Source of the DNA: Sphingomonadaceae bacterium
Lineage (GTDB): Bacteria; Pseudomonadota; Alphaproteobacteria; Sphingomonadales; Sphingomonadaceae
DNA length: 60,043 nucleotides
Assembly: GCA_025359425.1 (NCBI GenBank)
Contig: JANYGC010000010.1
Span: 1 to 60,043, forward strand
Reading direction: 5' to 3'
The translations under genes and the position numbers were made by a program. Numbering within the stretch: position 1 is the first letter of the stretch; the number at the start of each line of letters is the position of its first letter. The notes beneath the pieces are model-generated. The model had not been told where the DNA came from. It was given only the letters and a program-made list of their open reading frames with translations, and made no database searches. Shown here in pieces: positions 9,695 to 17,737 of this stretch.

Positions 9695-9776
9695 AGCGGG
9701 ACATCCGCGCCGCGCGGCGCGTTCGATCGTGGCTTGCCTGGCCAACGGAAGTCGGCGCGGGCGTGCCGCTGCGGGT

Positions 9777-10151
9777 TCACAAAAATTCGGCAAATGCGGC
9801 AAACACGGCCTTGAGCCCGGCGGGACCGGGATCGCGCCGCAATGCGCCGAGTGCGGCGGCGGTATCGAGCACATAGTCCGACACGCCTTGGTCGGTGCCG
9901 CACTTTTCGCCGCCGAGCGAACGCACGAGGCTTGCTGCCGCGTGATTTTCGGACAGGATCTGCACGTCCATCCGCTCGATCCCCTCGCAGCGGCAATGGA
10001 TCAGCAACACCGCAGTCAACATCCGCGCGAGGCCGAGCCCGTGAAAGGCATCAAGGTTTTTTACCTGACCGGCAACCCGCGTGATGCGGGCGAATCGTTC
10101 GAAGGGTTGCTTGGGGTCAAGAGCAAGCCGTGGGCCGAGGCCGACTTGCAC
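9777..10151 (-). pseudogene. GNAT acetyltransferase C-terminal half (probable remnant)
   Basis: The 124-codon frame encodes what looks like the second half of a GNAT fold: GLGLARMLTAVLLIHCRCEGIERMDVQILSENHAAASLVRSLGGE, resembling the acetyl-CoA loop helix and the E-N-x-A-A-x-x-L-x-x-x-L-G motif. The N-terminal half that would complete the domain is absent, and the kinase gene ends only 59 bp upstream. It is either a truncated pseudogene or a very short family member. Confidence 0.45.
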
Positions 10152-10210
10152 GAAATCGTCGAACGCGCGCGCGGCGCTTAAGGTCGCCCCAAGCGCGCAC
10201 TAACGCGCGG

Positions 10211-11263
10211 TTAGCGGTGCAGCCGCGAACATTGCAAACCAATCCGCACGTGCAGCCCTTCGGGGTGCCAAGTCCGTTCGATGGTCCCACCAAGCTGCCG
10301 CTCGACGCTCAGTTGGGCCAGCCAGGTGCCGAATCCGGTCGTGTCCGGAGGTCCGCTGAGGTAAGGCCCGTTGCGTTCGCTCCAGTCGATCATCAGGTCG
10401 TCGCCGCTGCGCTGAATCGTGATTTTGACCTGGCCTTGCTCAACCAGCAGCGCACCATATTTGGCCGCATTGGTCGCCAGTTCGCGCAGCACCAGCGCGA
10501 TCGGCGTCGCCCCGCGATCGTCGATCGCGACGTCGTCACCCGCGATCACAATCCGGTCGAACTGCGAAAAGGCATAAGGCTCGAGGATTTGCCCGATCAG
10601 CCCGCGCAGCGTGCCACGGGGCATTCTGGGCGCCGACTGCTCACTGTGCGGACGGGCGAATTCGTGCGCCCGGCCGAGCGCCGCGACCCGCTGCGCCAGC
10701 TCGACAAGTTCCGGGCGCGGCCCCCCGGCGACGCGCCTGGTCAGGTTGATCAACCCCGAAATGATCGCGAAAATGTTCTTGATCCGGTGGCTGAGCTCGC
10801 GGCTCAAGAGCGCGTTGAGATCGGCGATCCGCTTGGTCTCGTCGATGTCCGTGCAGGTCCCGATCCAGCGGGTGATCTCGCCTTGTGACCCCCGCACCGG
10901 CAGCGCCCGGCCGAGCGTCCAGCGGAAAGTGCCGCTGTGATGACGCAGACGATACTCGATCTCGTAGGGATCGCCAGTGGCCAGACTATGCCGCCACATC
11001 GCCCAGGCGCGATCCTGATCGTCGGGATGAAACAGCCCGTTCCAAGCCTCGCCGTCGGTCGAGCCGACCGGCATCCCGGTGAATTCATACCAGCGGGCGT
11101 TGTAATAGTCGTGATAGCCATCGGGCAGCGTCGACCAGACCATCTGCGGCATCGCGTCGGTCAGGATCGCGAAACTCGCCTCGCTCGCTTGAAACACCGC
11201 GTCGGCTGATATCGGGCCGTTGCTCGTGCTGGTGCGGGCTGCCCCGGTTGCTGTGTTCGACAC
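10211..11263 (-). CDS. PAS-domain HWE-family sensor histidine kinase
   Basis: A 350-residue soluble kinase. Residues about 25-150 form a PAS domain (AMPQMVWSTLPDGYHDYYNARWYEFTG, then FHPDDQDRAWAMWRHSLATGDPYEIEYR and a PAC tail WIGTCTDIDETKR). The phosphoacceptor region has ELSHRIKNIFAIISGL; the ATPase part has LVLRELATNAAKYGAL and the diagnostic W-x-E in IDWSERNGP, placing it in the HWE group often tied to light, stress or general stress control in alphaproteobacteria. No membrane segment. No response regulator gene is adjacent. Confidence 0.88.
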   Translation of the reverse strand: MSNTATGAARTSTSNGPISADAVFQASEASFAILTDAMPQMVWSTLPDGYHDYYNARWYEFTGMPVGSTDGEAWNGLFHPDDQDRAWAMWRHSLATGDPYEIEYRLRHHSGTFRWTLGRALPVRGSQGEITRWIGTCTDIDETKRIADLNALLSRELSHRIKNIFAIISGLINLTRRVAGGPRPELVELAQRVAALGRAHEFARPHSEQSAPRMPRGTLRGLIGQILEPYAFSQFDRIVIAGDDVAIDDRGATPIALVLRELATNAAKYGALLVEQGQVKITIQRSGDDLMIDWSERNGPYLSGPPDTTGFGTWLAQLSVERQLGGTIERTWHPEGLHVRIGLQCSRLHR

Positions 11264-11347
11264 CTGGATTCCTTGGGCTGCGACACCATTTTCGCATGAG
11301 CGATAAATGTTCTGACGCGCCGATTGGTTCCCGCCGGGTGCGCCCGG

Positions 11348-11935
11348 CTAAAGCAACGCGCCGATGTCCGCGGCTGCAAGGCCATGCGCCGCGATCAGGT
11401 CGGTGAGGTCCTCGATCCGCGCCATCTCGCCATCATCGCGCATGATCGAGCACAGCACCGCGGCGTCACCCACGCCGGCGCGGCGGGTTAGCTCGATGGC
11501 AGCTTCGAGCGCGGCCGGACGCTCGGCAATGCCGCCCGGCGCGGCGATCAGCGGGAACACGTGCCCGGGCGAAACCAGGTCGTCCGAGGTCGCCCCCGGC
11601 GCAATTGCGACGGCAATGGTGCGCGCACGGTCGGCTGCCGAAATCCCGGTCGAGACCCCTTCGCGCGCTTCGATCGAGCGGCCATGCGGGCGGCCCGACT
11701 GGCGCGCTGCACCCGGATTGATCAGCCCGATGCCGAGCCGCAGCGCATGCGCCGGGGTCAGCGCGAGGCAGATCAGCCCGCGGCCATGCGTCGCCATGAA
11801 GTTGATCGCGGCGGCATCGGCAGATTTGGCCGCAACCGCGAAATCGATATCGCCGCCGCGCAGCCGGTCGCCGGTCAGCACGATCACTTTGCCCGCGGCC
11901 AGTGCGGCCAGTGCCGGTTCCAACTCGCCGCTCAT
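11348..11935 (-). CDS. RibB-like protein lacking catalytic metal ligands
   Basis: A 195-residue protein with the fold signature of 3,4-dihydroxy-2-butanone 4-phosphate synthase: GVSTGISAADRARTI, SPGHVFPLIAAPGGI, DDGEMARIEDL. Key residues have gone. The DRENEGD loop reads DRLRGGD (both Glu lost), the GGHTEA motif reads PAALEA (the His ligand is Ala) and CEL/CEI reads CSI (the Glu is Ser). Riboflavin-precursor synthesis is therefore unlikely. It is the last gene of the sulfoquinovose-type operon, overlapping the FMN reductase stop (ATGA), so a role tied to flavin or sugar handling there is possible. The start at 11935 is chosen by this overlap. Confidence 0.8.
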   Translation of the reverse strand: MSGELEPALAALAAGKVIVLTGDRLRGGDIDFAVAAKSADAAAINFMATHGRGLICLALTPAHALRLGIGLINPGAARQSGRPHGRSIEAREGVSTGISAADRARTIAVAIAPGATSDDLVSPGHVFPLIAAPGGIAERPAALEAAIELTRRAGVGDAAVLCSIMRDDGEMARIEDLTDLIAAHGLAAADIGALL

Positions 11936-12501
11936 TGCCCGACTTTCGCAAAAGCCGCCGCGCCGCGCCGGACTTGCGCGCCGACCATTTCGAGCTGCAT
12001 CCGCGCGCGGTCTTCCAGGCATTCACCGTCGGGCGAGAACAGCCCTCGGTAGGTGCGGATCGTCGCCCCCATCGGCGTCGGCCAGCCGCGCAGCGCGTGG
12101 ACGATCGAGCGCAGCGTCAGCAAGGTGCTCATCGTCGCCTGATCGCCGTAAGCCGTGGCGATCAGGCCGACCGCGCGGCCATCGAGATAGGGCCGCTCGT
12201 CGCGCGCCAGTTCCTCAAGGTAATCGAGCGCGTTCTTGACCAGCCCCGAAATCGTCCCGTGATAGCCCGGCGCAGCGATCAGCAGGCCGTCGGCGCGGCG
12301 CACCGCTTCGACCAGTTCGACGCCGTCGGCCAGGGTATGCTCGGCGCCGCGGTAATGCGGCAGCGCGGCCAGATACGCCCCGCCGAACACCTGCACCTCG
12401 GCCCCGTCCTTGCCCGCTTCGGCGGCGGCGAGCCGCAGCGCCTGTTCGGTCGTGCTGGCGGAATTGACGGTGCCGCCGATGGCGACAATGCGGATGGTCA
12501 C
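11932..12501 (-). CDS. NAD(P)H-dependent FMN reductase (SsuE type)
   Basis: A 189-residue flavodoxin-like protein. MTIRIVAIGGTVNSASTTEQALRLA is the phosphate-binding loop region and PGYHGTISGLVKNALDYLEEL is the SsuE-type flavin motif. It should reduce FMN for the adjacent SsuD-like monooxygenase, whose stop codon lies 28 bp upstream. The start is GTG at 12501. In the Agrobacterium SQ monooxygenase pathway the equivalent partner is SmoA, which is from a different flavin reductase family, so this would be a functional replacement by analogy. Confidence 0.88.
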   Translation of the reverse strand: MTIRIVAIGGTVNSASTTEQALRLAAAEAGKDGAEVQVFGGAYLAALPHYRGAEHTLADGVELVEAVRRADGLLIAAPGYHGTISGLVKNALDYLEELARDERPYLDGRAVGLIATAYGDQATMSTLLTLRSIVHALRGWPTPMGATIRTYRGLFSPDGECLEDRARMQLEMVGAQVRRGAAAFAKVGQ

Positions 12502-12529
12502 ATGCGTTCCTTGTGTTGCGCGAACGTCG

Positions 12530-13633
12530 TCAGGCGAAGGTCAATGGGCCGTGCTGCAACTGCGGTAGCACATGCCGAGCGAACAGGTCAGCCTCGGCCG
12601 CGTGCGGATAGCCCGAAAGGATAAACGCCTCGATCCCTTCGGCCTGATAGGCGCGCAGTTTCTTCAGCACCTGGTCGGGATCGCCGACGATGGCCGAGCC
12701 GCAGCCCGAGCGCGCGCGGCCAATCCCGGTCCACAGGCTGTCCTCGACGAACCCGTCGCCGCCCGCCGCGCCGCGCAGTTCGGCCTGGCGCTGCACGCCG
12801 TAGTTCTGCGCATCGAGCGACTTCTCGCGGATCGCCCGGCCGATATCGTCATCGAGCTTGGAGACCAGCCGGTCGGCCGCCGCGCGCGCCTCGTCCTCGG
12901 TATCGCGCACCACGACGTGAACGCGGTAGCCGAACTTGAGCTTGCGGCCATAGGCCGCGGCCCGCGCGGTCATGTCGGCGATCGTTTCACGGACTTTGTC
13001 CATCGTATCGGGCCACATCAGGTAAACATCGCAGCCCTCGGCGGCGCATTCGCGCGCTTCGTGACTGAGCCCGCCGAAATAGAACGCCGGCGGCTGGCCC
13101 GACAGCGTGGTGATCCGCGGCGGATCGAGCTCCATCTGCCAGAACTCGCCCTGGTGATTAAGGTGCTGGCCCGACAGCAGCGTCTTGATGATCTTGATCG
13201 CCTCGGTCGTCCGGGCGTAGCGCGGCCCGCTGGCGATCTTCTCACCAGGCATATCGGAAGAGATTATATTGACGTTCAGCCGCCCGCCCGTCCCCGCCGC
13301 GTTCGGCCCCAGGATACGGTCGAGCGTGGCGATCCGGCGGGCCAGCTGCGGCGGCCAGTCCTCACCGATGCGGGTCGCCCAGAGCAGCTTCATCCGCCGC
13401 AGGAACGGCGCGATCGCGGCGGCGAACACGGTGGTGTCGAGCCCCAGCGCATAGCCCGAAGGCAACAGGATATTGTCGAACCCGCCTTCCTCGGCGGTCA
13501 GCGCGATATTGCGGCAATGCTCCCAGCTCGATTGCAGCAGCGGATCGGGCTGGCCGAGAAATTCGTAATCGTCGTCGCATAGCGCGGAGAACCAGGCGAC
13601 TTCGCATTGCTGGGCGGGGGCTGGCTGGGTCAT
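12530..13633 (-). CDS. FMNH2-dependent alkanesulfonate-type monooxygenase (SmoC-like)
   Basis: A 367-residue luciferase-fold protein of the SsuD branch: LLPSGYALGLDTTVFAAAIAP, LLWATRIGEDWPPQLARRIATLDRI, GGRLNVNIISSDMPGEK, PAFYFGGLSHEARECAAEGCDVYLMW, and near the C-terminus RSGCGSAIVGDPDQV with FILSGYPHAAEAD. SsuD cleaves C-S bonds of alkanesulfonates with FMNH2 and O2. Beside a sulfoquinovosidase the expected reaction is SQ to 6-dehydroglucose plus sulfite, as for SmoC. Its ATG overlaps the preceding reductase stop. A plain taurine or alkanesulfonate role is possible but fits the neighbours less well. Confidence 0.85.
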   Translation of the reverse strand: MTQPAPAQQCEVAWFSALCDDDYEFLGQPDPLLQSSWEHCRNIALTAEEGGFDNILLPSGYALGLDTTVFAAAIAPFLRRMKLLWATRIGEDWPPQLARRIATLDRILGPNAAGTGGRLNVNIISSDMPGEKIASGPRYARTTEAIKIIKTLLSGQHLNHQGEFWQMELDPPRITTLSGQPPAFYFGGLSHEARECAAEGCDVYLMWPDTMDKVRETIADMTARAAAYGRKLKFGYRVHVVVRDTEDEARAAADRLVSKLDDDIGRAIREKSLDAQNYGVQRQAELRGAAGGDGFVEDSLWTGIGRARSGCGSAIVGDPDQVLKKLRAYQAEGIEAFILSGYPHAAEADLFARHVLPQLQHGPLTFA

Positions 13634-14544
13634 GGCAGGGGCACTCCGCGCGCAGCGACCAGCACTGCATACCAGTCGGTTCGGGTCCAGCGGACGGTCA
13701 GCGCCTGCGCCGCCTCGGCGATCCGCTCGGGCTGCTGCGAGCCGATGATCGGGACGATCCCGGCGGGGTGCGCCATCAGCCAGCTGTAAGCAGCCACGCT
13801 GCGCGAAACCTCCGCCTTGGCTGCCACTGCATCGAGCGCCGCGGCGACCGCGAGCCGACGTTCGCCCGCCGGGTTTGCCAGCCGCCCGCCGCTCAGCGGT
13901 GACCAGGCGAGCGGGGTCAGGCCGAGCTGCATCGCCTGATCGAGCTCGCCGTTTTCGAAGCAGTCGATCCGCAGCGGCGAAATCTCCGGCTGGGTGGCGA
14001 CCAGCTTGTTACCCAGGAAATGATTGAGCGCAGCGATCTGAGCGGTGGTGAAATTCGACACCCCCAGCGCGCGAATCTTTCCCGCAGCCACAGCCGCATC
14101 GAGCGTGCGCGCCACGTCCTGCGGATGCGCGAGGATGTCGGGGCGGTGGACCTGCCACAAATCAATTGTATCGGTCTTGAGCCGCTTCAGCGACGCATCA
14201 ATTGCGGCGTTCAGATATTCATTGCTCTGGTCGTAGGGCAGCGGCGGCATGATCCCGCCCTTGGTCGCCAGCACCATCCGGCTGCGCAGCCCGGGCTCAG
14301 CGGTGAGCACCTCACCCAGCAGCGCCTCGGCAGCGCCGAATCCGTCCGTGCCGTTGAACCCATAGATGTCGGCAGTATCGAGCAAGGTGATCCCGGCATC
14401 GAGCGCGGCGTGAACCAGCCGCGCGGCTTCTGCGGTCGTCCGGCCACCTTCGGCCAGCCGCCACATCCCCCACGCAATCGAAGACACGGCAAGGCCGCTG
14501 CTCCCCAGGGTCCGGCTGGCAGGTACGGCGGGCAAAAGGCTCAT
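13630..14544 (-). CDS. Aldo/keto reductase (candidate 6-dehydroglucose reductase, SmoB-like)
   Basis: A 304-residue TIM-barrel NADPH reductase. The catalytic tetrad is visible: Asp and Tyr in LLDTADIYGFNG, Lys in MVLATKGGIMPP, His in DLWQVHRPDIL. The C-terminal nucleotide site includes GIVPIIGSQQPERIAEA. In the known oxidative SQ route, SmoB reduces 6-dehydro-D-glucose to glucose; the position between the LacI gene and the monooxygenase, with ATGA overlaps at both ends, fits that job. Substrate is inferred from context only. Confidence 0.85.
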   Translation of the reverse strand: MSLLPAVPASRTLGSSGLAVSSIAWGMWRLAEGGRTTAEAARLVHAALDAGITLLDTADIYGFNGTDGFGAAEALLGEVLTAEPGLRSRMVLATKGGIMPPLPYDQSNEYLNAAIDASLKRLKTDTIDLWQVHRPDILAHPQDVARTLDAAVAAGKIRALGVSNFTTAQIAALNHFLGNKLVATQPEISPLRIDCFENGELDQAMQLGLTPLAWSPLSGGRLANPAGERRLAVAAALDAVAAKAEVSRSVAAYSWLMAHPAGIVPIIGSQQPERIAEAAQALTVRWTRTDWYAVLVAARGVPLP

Positions 14545-15554
14545 GGCAATGTCCTGACTGGCGGCGCAACCGACGCGCGCTCGATTAAGGTGTGCGGCAG
14601 GCGGCGGTGGCTGATCCCGCCCCCGGCGATCAAGAGTTCGGCGGCGGTGCGCGCCAGTTCAGCCATTGGCTGGTGAATAGTTGTCAGCGGCGGCCAGACG
14701 GTGCGCGCCAGCGTGGTATCGTCGAACCCGGCAACCGACAGCTCGCCTGGCAGATCGATATTGCGGTCATGCGCCACCGCCAGCACCCCGGCCGCCATAT
14801 CGTCGTTCGAGGCGAAGATCGCGGTGGGCCGGTGGGCCAGATCGAGCAGATGATTGGCGCCGCGCACCCCGCTTTCGAAATCGAACTCGCCCTCGCAGAC
14901 CAGTTCGGGATCATAGGCGATCCCGACCCGGTCCAATGCGCGGCAATAGCCCGCGAGCCGGTCCATCGAACCCATATGGTTGGGGTGGCCCTTGATGAAC
15001 CCGATCCGCCGGTGGCCCAGGTTGATGATATGGGTGGTCATGTCGTCGGCGGCCTGTGCATCGTCCATATAGACCGAGCTGGTCAGCGCGTGGTTGGTCC
15101 CCGGCGAAATCCGCACGAACGGAATGTCCATCGCCTCCAATGCGCGCAGCACCGGGTCGCAATCGGTCACCGGCGAGGACAGGATGATCCCGTCGACATG
15201 CGTTTCGGAAACCAAACCGCGCACTTGTTCGCCGACATCGGGATCGGCCACATCGACCGGCTGGGCGAGCAGTCGGATGCCTTTGTCCTTGCACACTTCC
15301 CAGCACCCGGTCTGGATCTGGAACATGTAATAGGGGCTGTGATTGTCGTAGATCAGCGCGACCTGGCCCGATTTCGCGCCCGACAATATCCGCGCGGCGA
15401 TGCTCGGGCGGAAGTCGAGCGCCTTCATCGCCTCGTCGACCCGCGCCTTGGTATCGGCGCTGACGTAAGGGTGACCATTGAGCACGCGGCTGACGGTCTT
15501 GACCGCGACCCCGGCGCGCGCGGCGACATCGCGGATGTTGGCGCGCTCGCTCAT
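14541..15554 (-). CDS. LacI-family transcriptional regulator
   Basis: A 337-residue repressor-type protein. The N-terminal helix-turn-helix is ANIRDVAARAGVAVKTVSRVL with the hinge following; the rest is a periplasmic-binding-like sugar sensor (VALIYDNHSPYY, GIILSSPV, FASNDDMAAGVLAVAHD, GFDDTTLARTVWPPLTTIHQPM). It lies inside the operon between the GH31 gene and the aldo/keto reductase, overlapping both by 4 bp, so it probably senses the released sugar and controls its own operon. Candidate operators are at 17610-17630 and 21591-21607. Confidence 0.95.
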   Translation of the reverse strand: MSERANIRDVAARAGVAVKTVSRVLNGHPYVSADTKARVDEAMKALDFRPSIAARILSGAKSGQVALIYDNHSPYYMFQIQTGCWEVCKDKGIRLLAQPVDVADPDVGEQVRGLVSETHVDGIILSSPVTDCDPVLRALEAMDIPFVRISPGTNHALTSSVYMDDAQAADDMTTHIINLGHRRIGFIKGHPNHMGSMDRLAGYCRALDRVGIAYDPELVCEGEFDFESGVRGANHLLDLAHRPTAIFASNDDMAAGVLAVAHDRNIDLPGELSVAGFDDTTLARTVWPPLTTIHQPMAELARTAAELLIAGGGISHRRLPHTLIERASVAPPVRTLP

Positions 15555-17551
15555 GCCTCAAGCGCCGCTGGAAGCCCGGCGAACAAAGCCGCAAAGTGAC
15601 TGGCCGGGCGGACGAAAACCGGCGGTTCACCGAGCGGCGCGGCAATCTTGTGGAGTCCCGGATCATAGACCCGGCCCGACCACAGATGCCGCCACGGCTG
15701 TTCGCCCGGCAACACCACCTGCCGCGCTACCGCGCCTTGTTCGATCACCGGAGCCACCATCATATCGGCACCGTAGAGGAACTGGTCCTGCACCGTCCAG
15801 AGCGCCGGGTCGCCCGGGTAATGCAGGAACAGCGGACGCTGCGCCGGCAGGCCGTGTTCGGCGGCCTCGTCGCACAGGTGGCGAACGTAGGGTGCCAGCG
15901 CGGCATGGACCCGGCTCCACCGCGCGAAGCAGGCGAGCAGTTCGGGCGTGGAATCGTATTGCAGGTTGTCGTCCGGCCGGTTGCCTTCGTGGCTGCGCAT
16001 CACCGGGGCGAATGCGGCGAGTTCGCACCAGCGCTGCATCAATTCCGCGCTCCGCACGTTGCCGTGCAGCGAGGTGTAGCCGCCGCAATCCGAATGGCTG
16101 TAGGCATTGCCGACGAGGCCGGACGACAGCGCGGCAGTAATCACCGTGCCGATCCCGTCATGCCGGGTGAAATCGACCGACTGGTCGCCCGCCCACAGCA
16201 GCGGGCAATGCGCCTGCACGCCCGAAAACCCGGCGCGCATGAAAAACACTGCTTCGCCGGTCATTTCCCGGCTGGCCAGTGCCTGGGCATTCACTTGCGC
16301 CCACAGCACCGGCCAGCGGCTGTGCGCCTCCATCGGATCGGACCCATCGGCGAGCCGCACATCGGTGGGCAGGTACTCGCCGAAATCGGCCATCCACCCG
16401 GCAATCCCGATGTCGAGCAGTTCGCGCCCCAGCACATGTTCGGCAAACCAGTCGCGCGTTTCCGCCCGGGTGAAGTCGAGGACGCCGGCGTCGAACTCGC
16501 CGAAATCGACGAGGTAAGGCTCGTCGCTGTCCTGGCGCAGCGCGAAGTGCCCGGCTTTGCGGGCCTCCTCGTAGAGGATGCCGTCGCTCGCCAGATAGGG
16601 GTTGGCATAGGCGAGGAACTTGATCCCGCGCGCGGCGAGGGCCGCAATCCGTTCGGGCAGATCGGCGAAGCGCTGTTGGTCGCGGCGCCAATCCCAGAAC
16701 AGGCGCCGCCCGAAACTGGTCTCGCGCACCCCGGCCCAGTCTTCGCACCACAGCCCCGCAACGGCGGTCCCGGCCTTGATAAAATGCTCCAGCCGGTCGA
16801 AACTGCGCAGGCCGTCCTTGAGCCCGACGATCGCCCCGCCGATTGCCCAGTCGGGCAGGGGTGGCTGGCGACCGAAGCGGTCGGACAAGATGCCGACGAG
16901 TTCCTGCGGTCCTTCGGCTGCGAACAGTTCGAACCGCGCGGTATTGCTCCACACCTCAACCTGGTGCGCTGCCGGGTCGGTGAAATCGAGCACCGAATAG
17001 CAGCTGGCATCGAGATGAACGCCAAGCCAGCGCGAGGTCAGGAAAGTGGGCTGCGGGTAATTGGTGGTCCAGTAGTCGCCCCCGGCCATGCCGCTGGCGT
17101 CCATTTGCTGGGTGAGCTCGGTCGACTTGTCGCGGCCCACCCCGGGCTCGCTGGTCCACATCGGGAAGGCGCGTCCGTTCAGCGCGAGGTAGCTCATCTG
17201 CTCGCCCCCGCCCCACACCGCCTCGCCCGGCTCGGCGTGAAAGCGCAGCCAGATGCGGTCGGTGGCGGGGTCGGCCGCGTTGACCACCAGTTGACCCGCC
17301 TCGATCCGCAATTGCGCCACTTCGGTCCCGTTGTGCAGCAACTGTGCCGCGTTGGGCAGCAGCGTCCAATCGCACGGTTCGATCGGGTCTATGGGACTGT
17401 CTTCGATGCGAAAATTGCCACGCACCATGGTCACTGCGCTGTTCCCGCGAGCCAGCGTCAGCGCCGGCCGATCGCGGCGATGTGACATGATCAGACGGCC
17501 CGCAAAGTGCAGGTCAAAGCCTTGTTCATGCTCGCTGAACCGCAGTTCCAC
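15551..17551 (-). CDS. GH31 sulfoquinovosidase
   Basis: About 666 residues from a GTG at 17551 (GGAGAGG upstream); E. coli YihQ is 678. No signal peptide, so cytosolic. It resembles YihQ throughout: WGGGEQMSYLALNGRAFPMWTSEPGVGR, GWMADFGEYLPTD with nucleophile Asp389, and WAGDQSVDF with acid/base Asp456. The residues that set sulfonate recognition in YihQ (Arg301, Trp304, Tyr508) are Arg283, Trp286 and Tyr492 here. The two variable positions are Lys245 and Glu270, giving the K-E-R-W-Y signature rather than Q-Q-R-W-Y. It should release SQ from alpha-glycosides such as SQ-glycerol. First gene of the operon. Longer open frame upstream is not supported by homology. Confidence 0.93.
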   Translation of the reverse strand: MELRFSEHEQGFDLHFAGRLIMSHRRDRPALTLARGNSAVTMVRGNFRIEDSPIDPIEPCDWTLLPNAAQLLHNGTEVAQLRIEAGQLVVNAADPATDRIWLRFHAEPGEAVWGGGEQMSYLALNGRAFPMWTSEPGVGRDKSTELTQQMDASGMAGGDYWTTNYPQPTFLTSRWLGVHLDASCYSVLDFTDPAAHQVEVWSNTARFELFAAEGPQELVGILSDRFGRQPPLPDWAIGGAIVGLKDGLRSFDRLEHFIKAGTAVAGLWCEDWAGVRETSFGRRLFWDWRRDQQRFADLPERIAALAARGIKFLAYANPYLASDGILYEEARKAGHFALRQDSDEPYLVDFGEFDAGVLDFTRAETRDWFAEHVLGRELLDIGIAGWMADFGEYLPTDVRLADGSDPMEAHSRWPVLWAQVNAQALASREMTGEAVFFMRAGFSGVQAHCPLLWAGDQSVDFTRHDGIGTVITAALSSGLVGNAYSHSDCGGYTSLHGNVRSAELMQRWCELAAFAPVMRSHEGNRPDDNLQYDSTPELLACFARWSRVHAALAPYVRHLCDEAAEHGLPAQRPLFLHYPGDPALWTVQDQFLYGADMMVAPVIEQGAVARQVVLPGEQPWRHLWSGRVYDPGLHKIAAPLGEPPVFVRPASHFAALFAGLPAALEA

Positions 17552-17609
17552 GCCGCTTTGACCCTCTCCATCGGCGCCTGTTGAATTTTTGTCACAGGCT
17601 TCACTGTAA

Positions 17610-17630
17610 ATATGACACCGCTTGACATAT
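17610..17630. promoter_or_regulatory. Candidate LacI operator in the GH31/TonB divergent promoter
   Basis: An imperfect 21-bp palindrome, ATATGACA then CCGCT then TGACATAT, with 7 of 10 symmetric pairs. It contains a TTGACA (17622-17627) that could be a -35 box for the TonB receptor. The block TATGACACCG-N3-GACA recurs at 21591-21607 upstream of the MFS gene. TGACACCG is a typical LacI-type half-site; binding is inferred. Confidence 0.5.
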
Positions 17631-17737
17631 CGGCGATGCGGACGCAATTCAAGCGCTCTGACGACGCGCCAGACAGGCGCCGACGGATTTTTGCCGGACC
17701 CCGCGAACAAGCTGGCCGGCATGAGGGAGAACAGTTC

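Noticed and set aside
11348..11935. Calling the RibB-like gene a riboflavin enzyme and giving it the symbol ribB
   Set aside because: The metal and catalytic residues needed for that reaction are absent, so the name would mislead.
12530..13633. Calling the monooxygenase plain SsuD for alkanesulfonates
   Set aside because: There is no ssuABC transporter nearby, and the coupled sulfoquinovosidase and reductase point to a sugar sulfonate instead.
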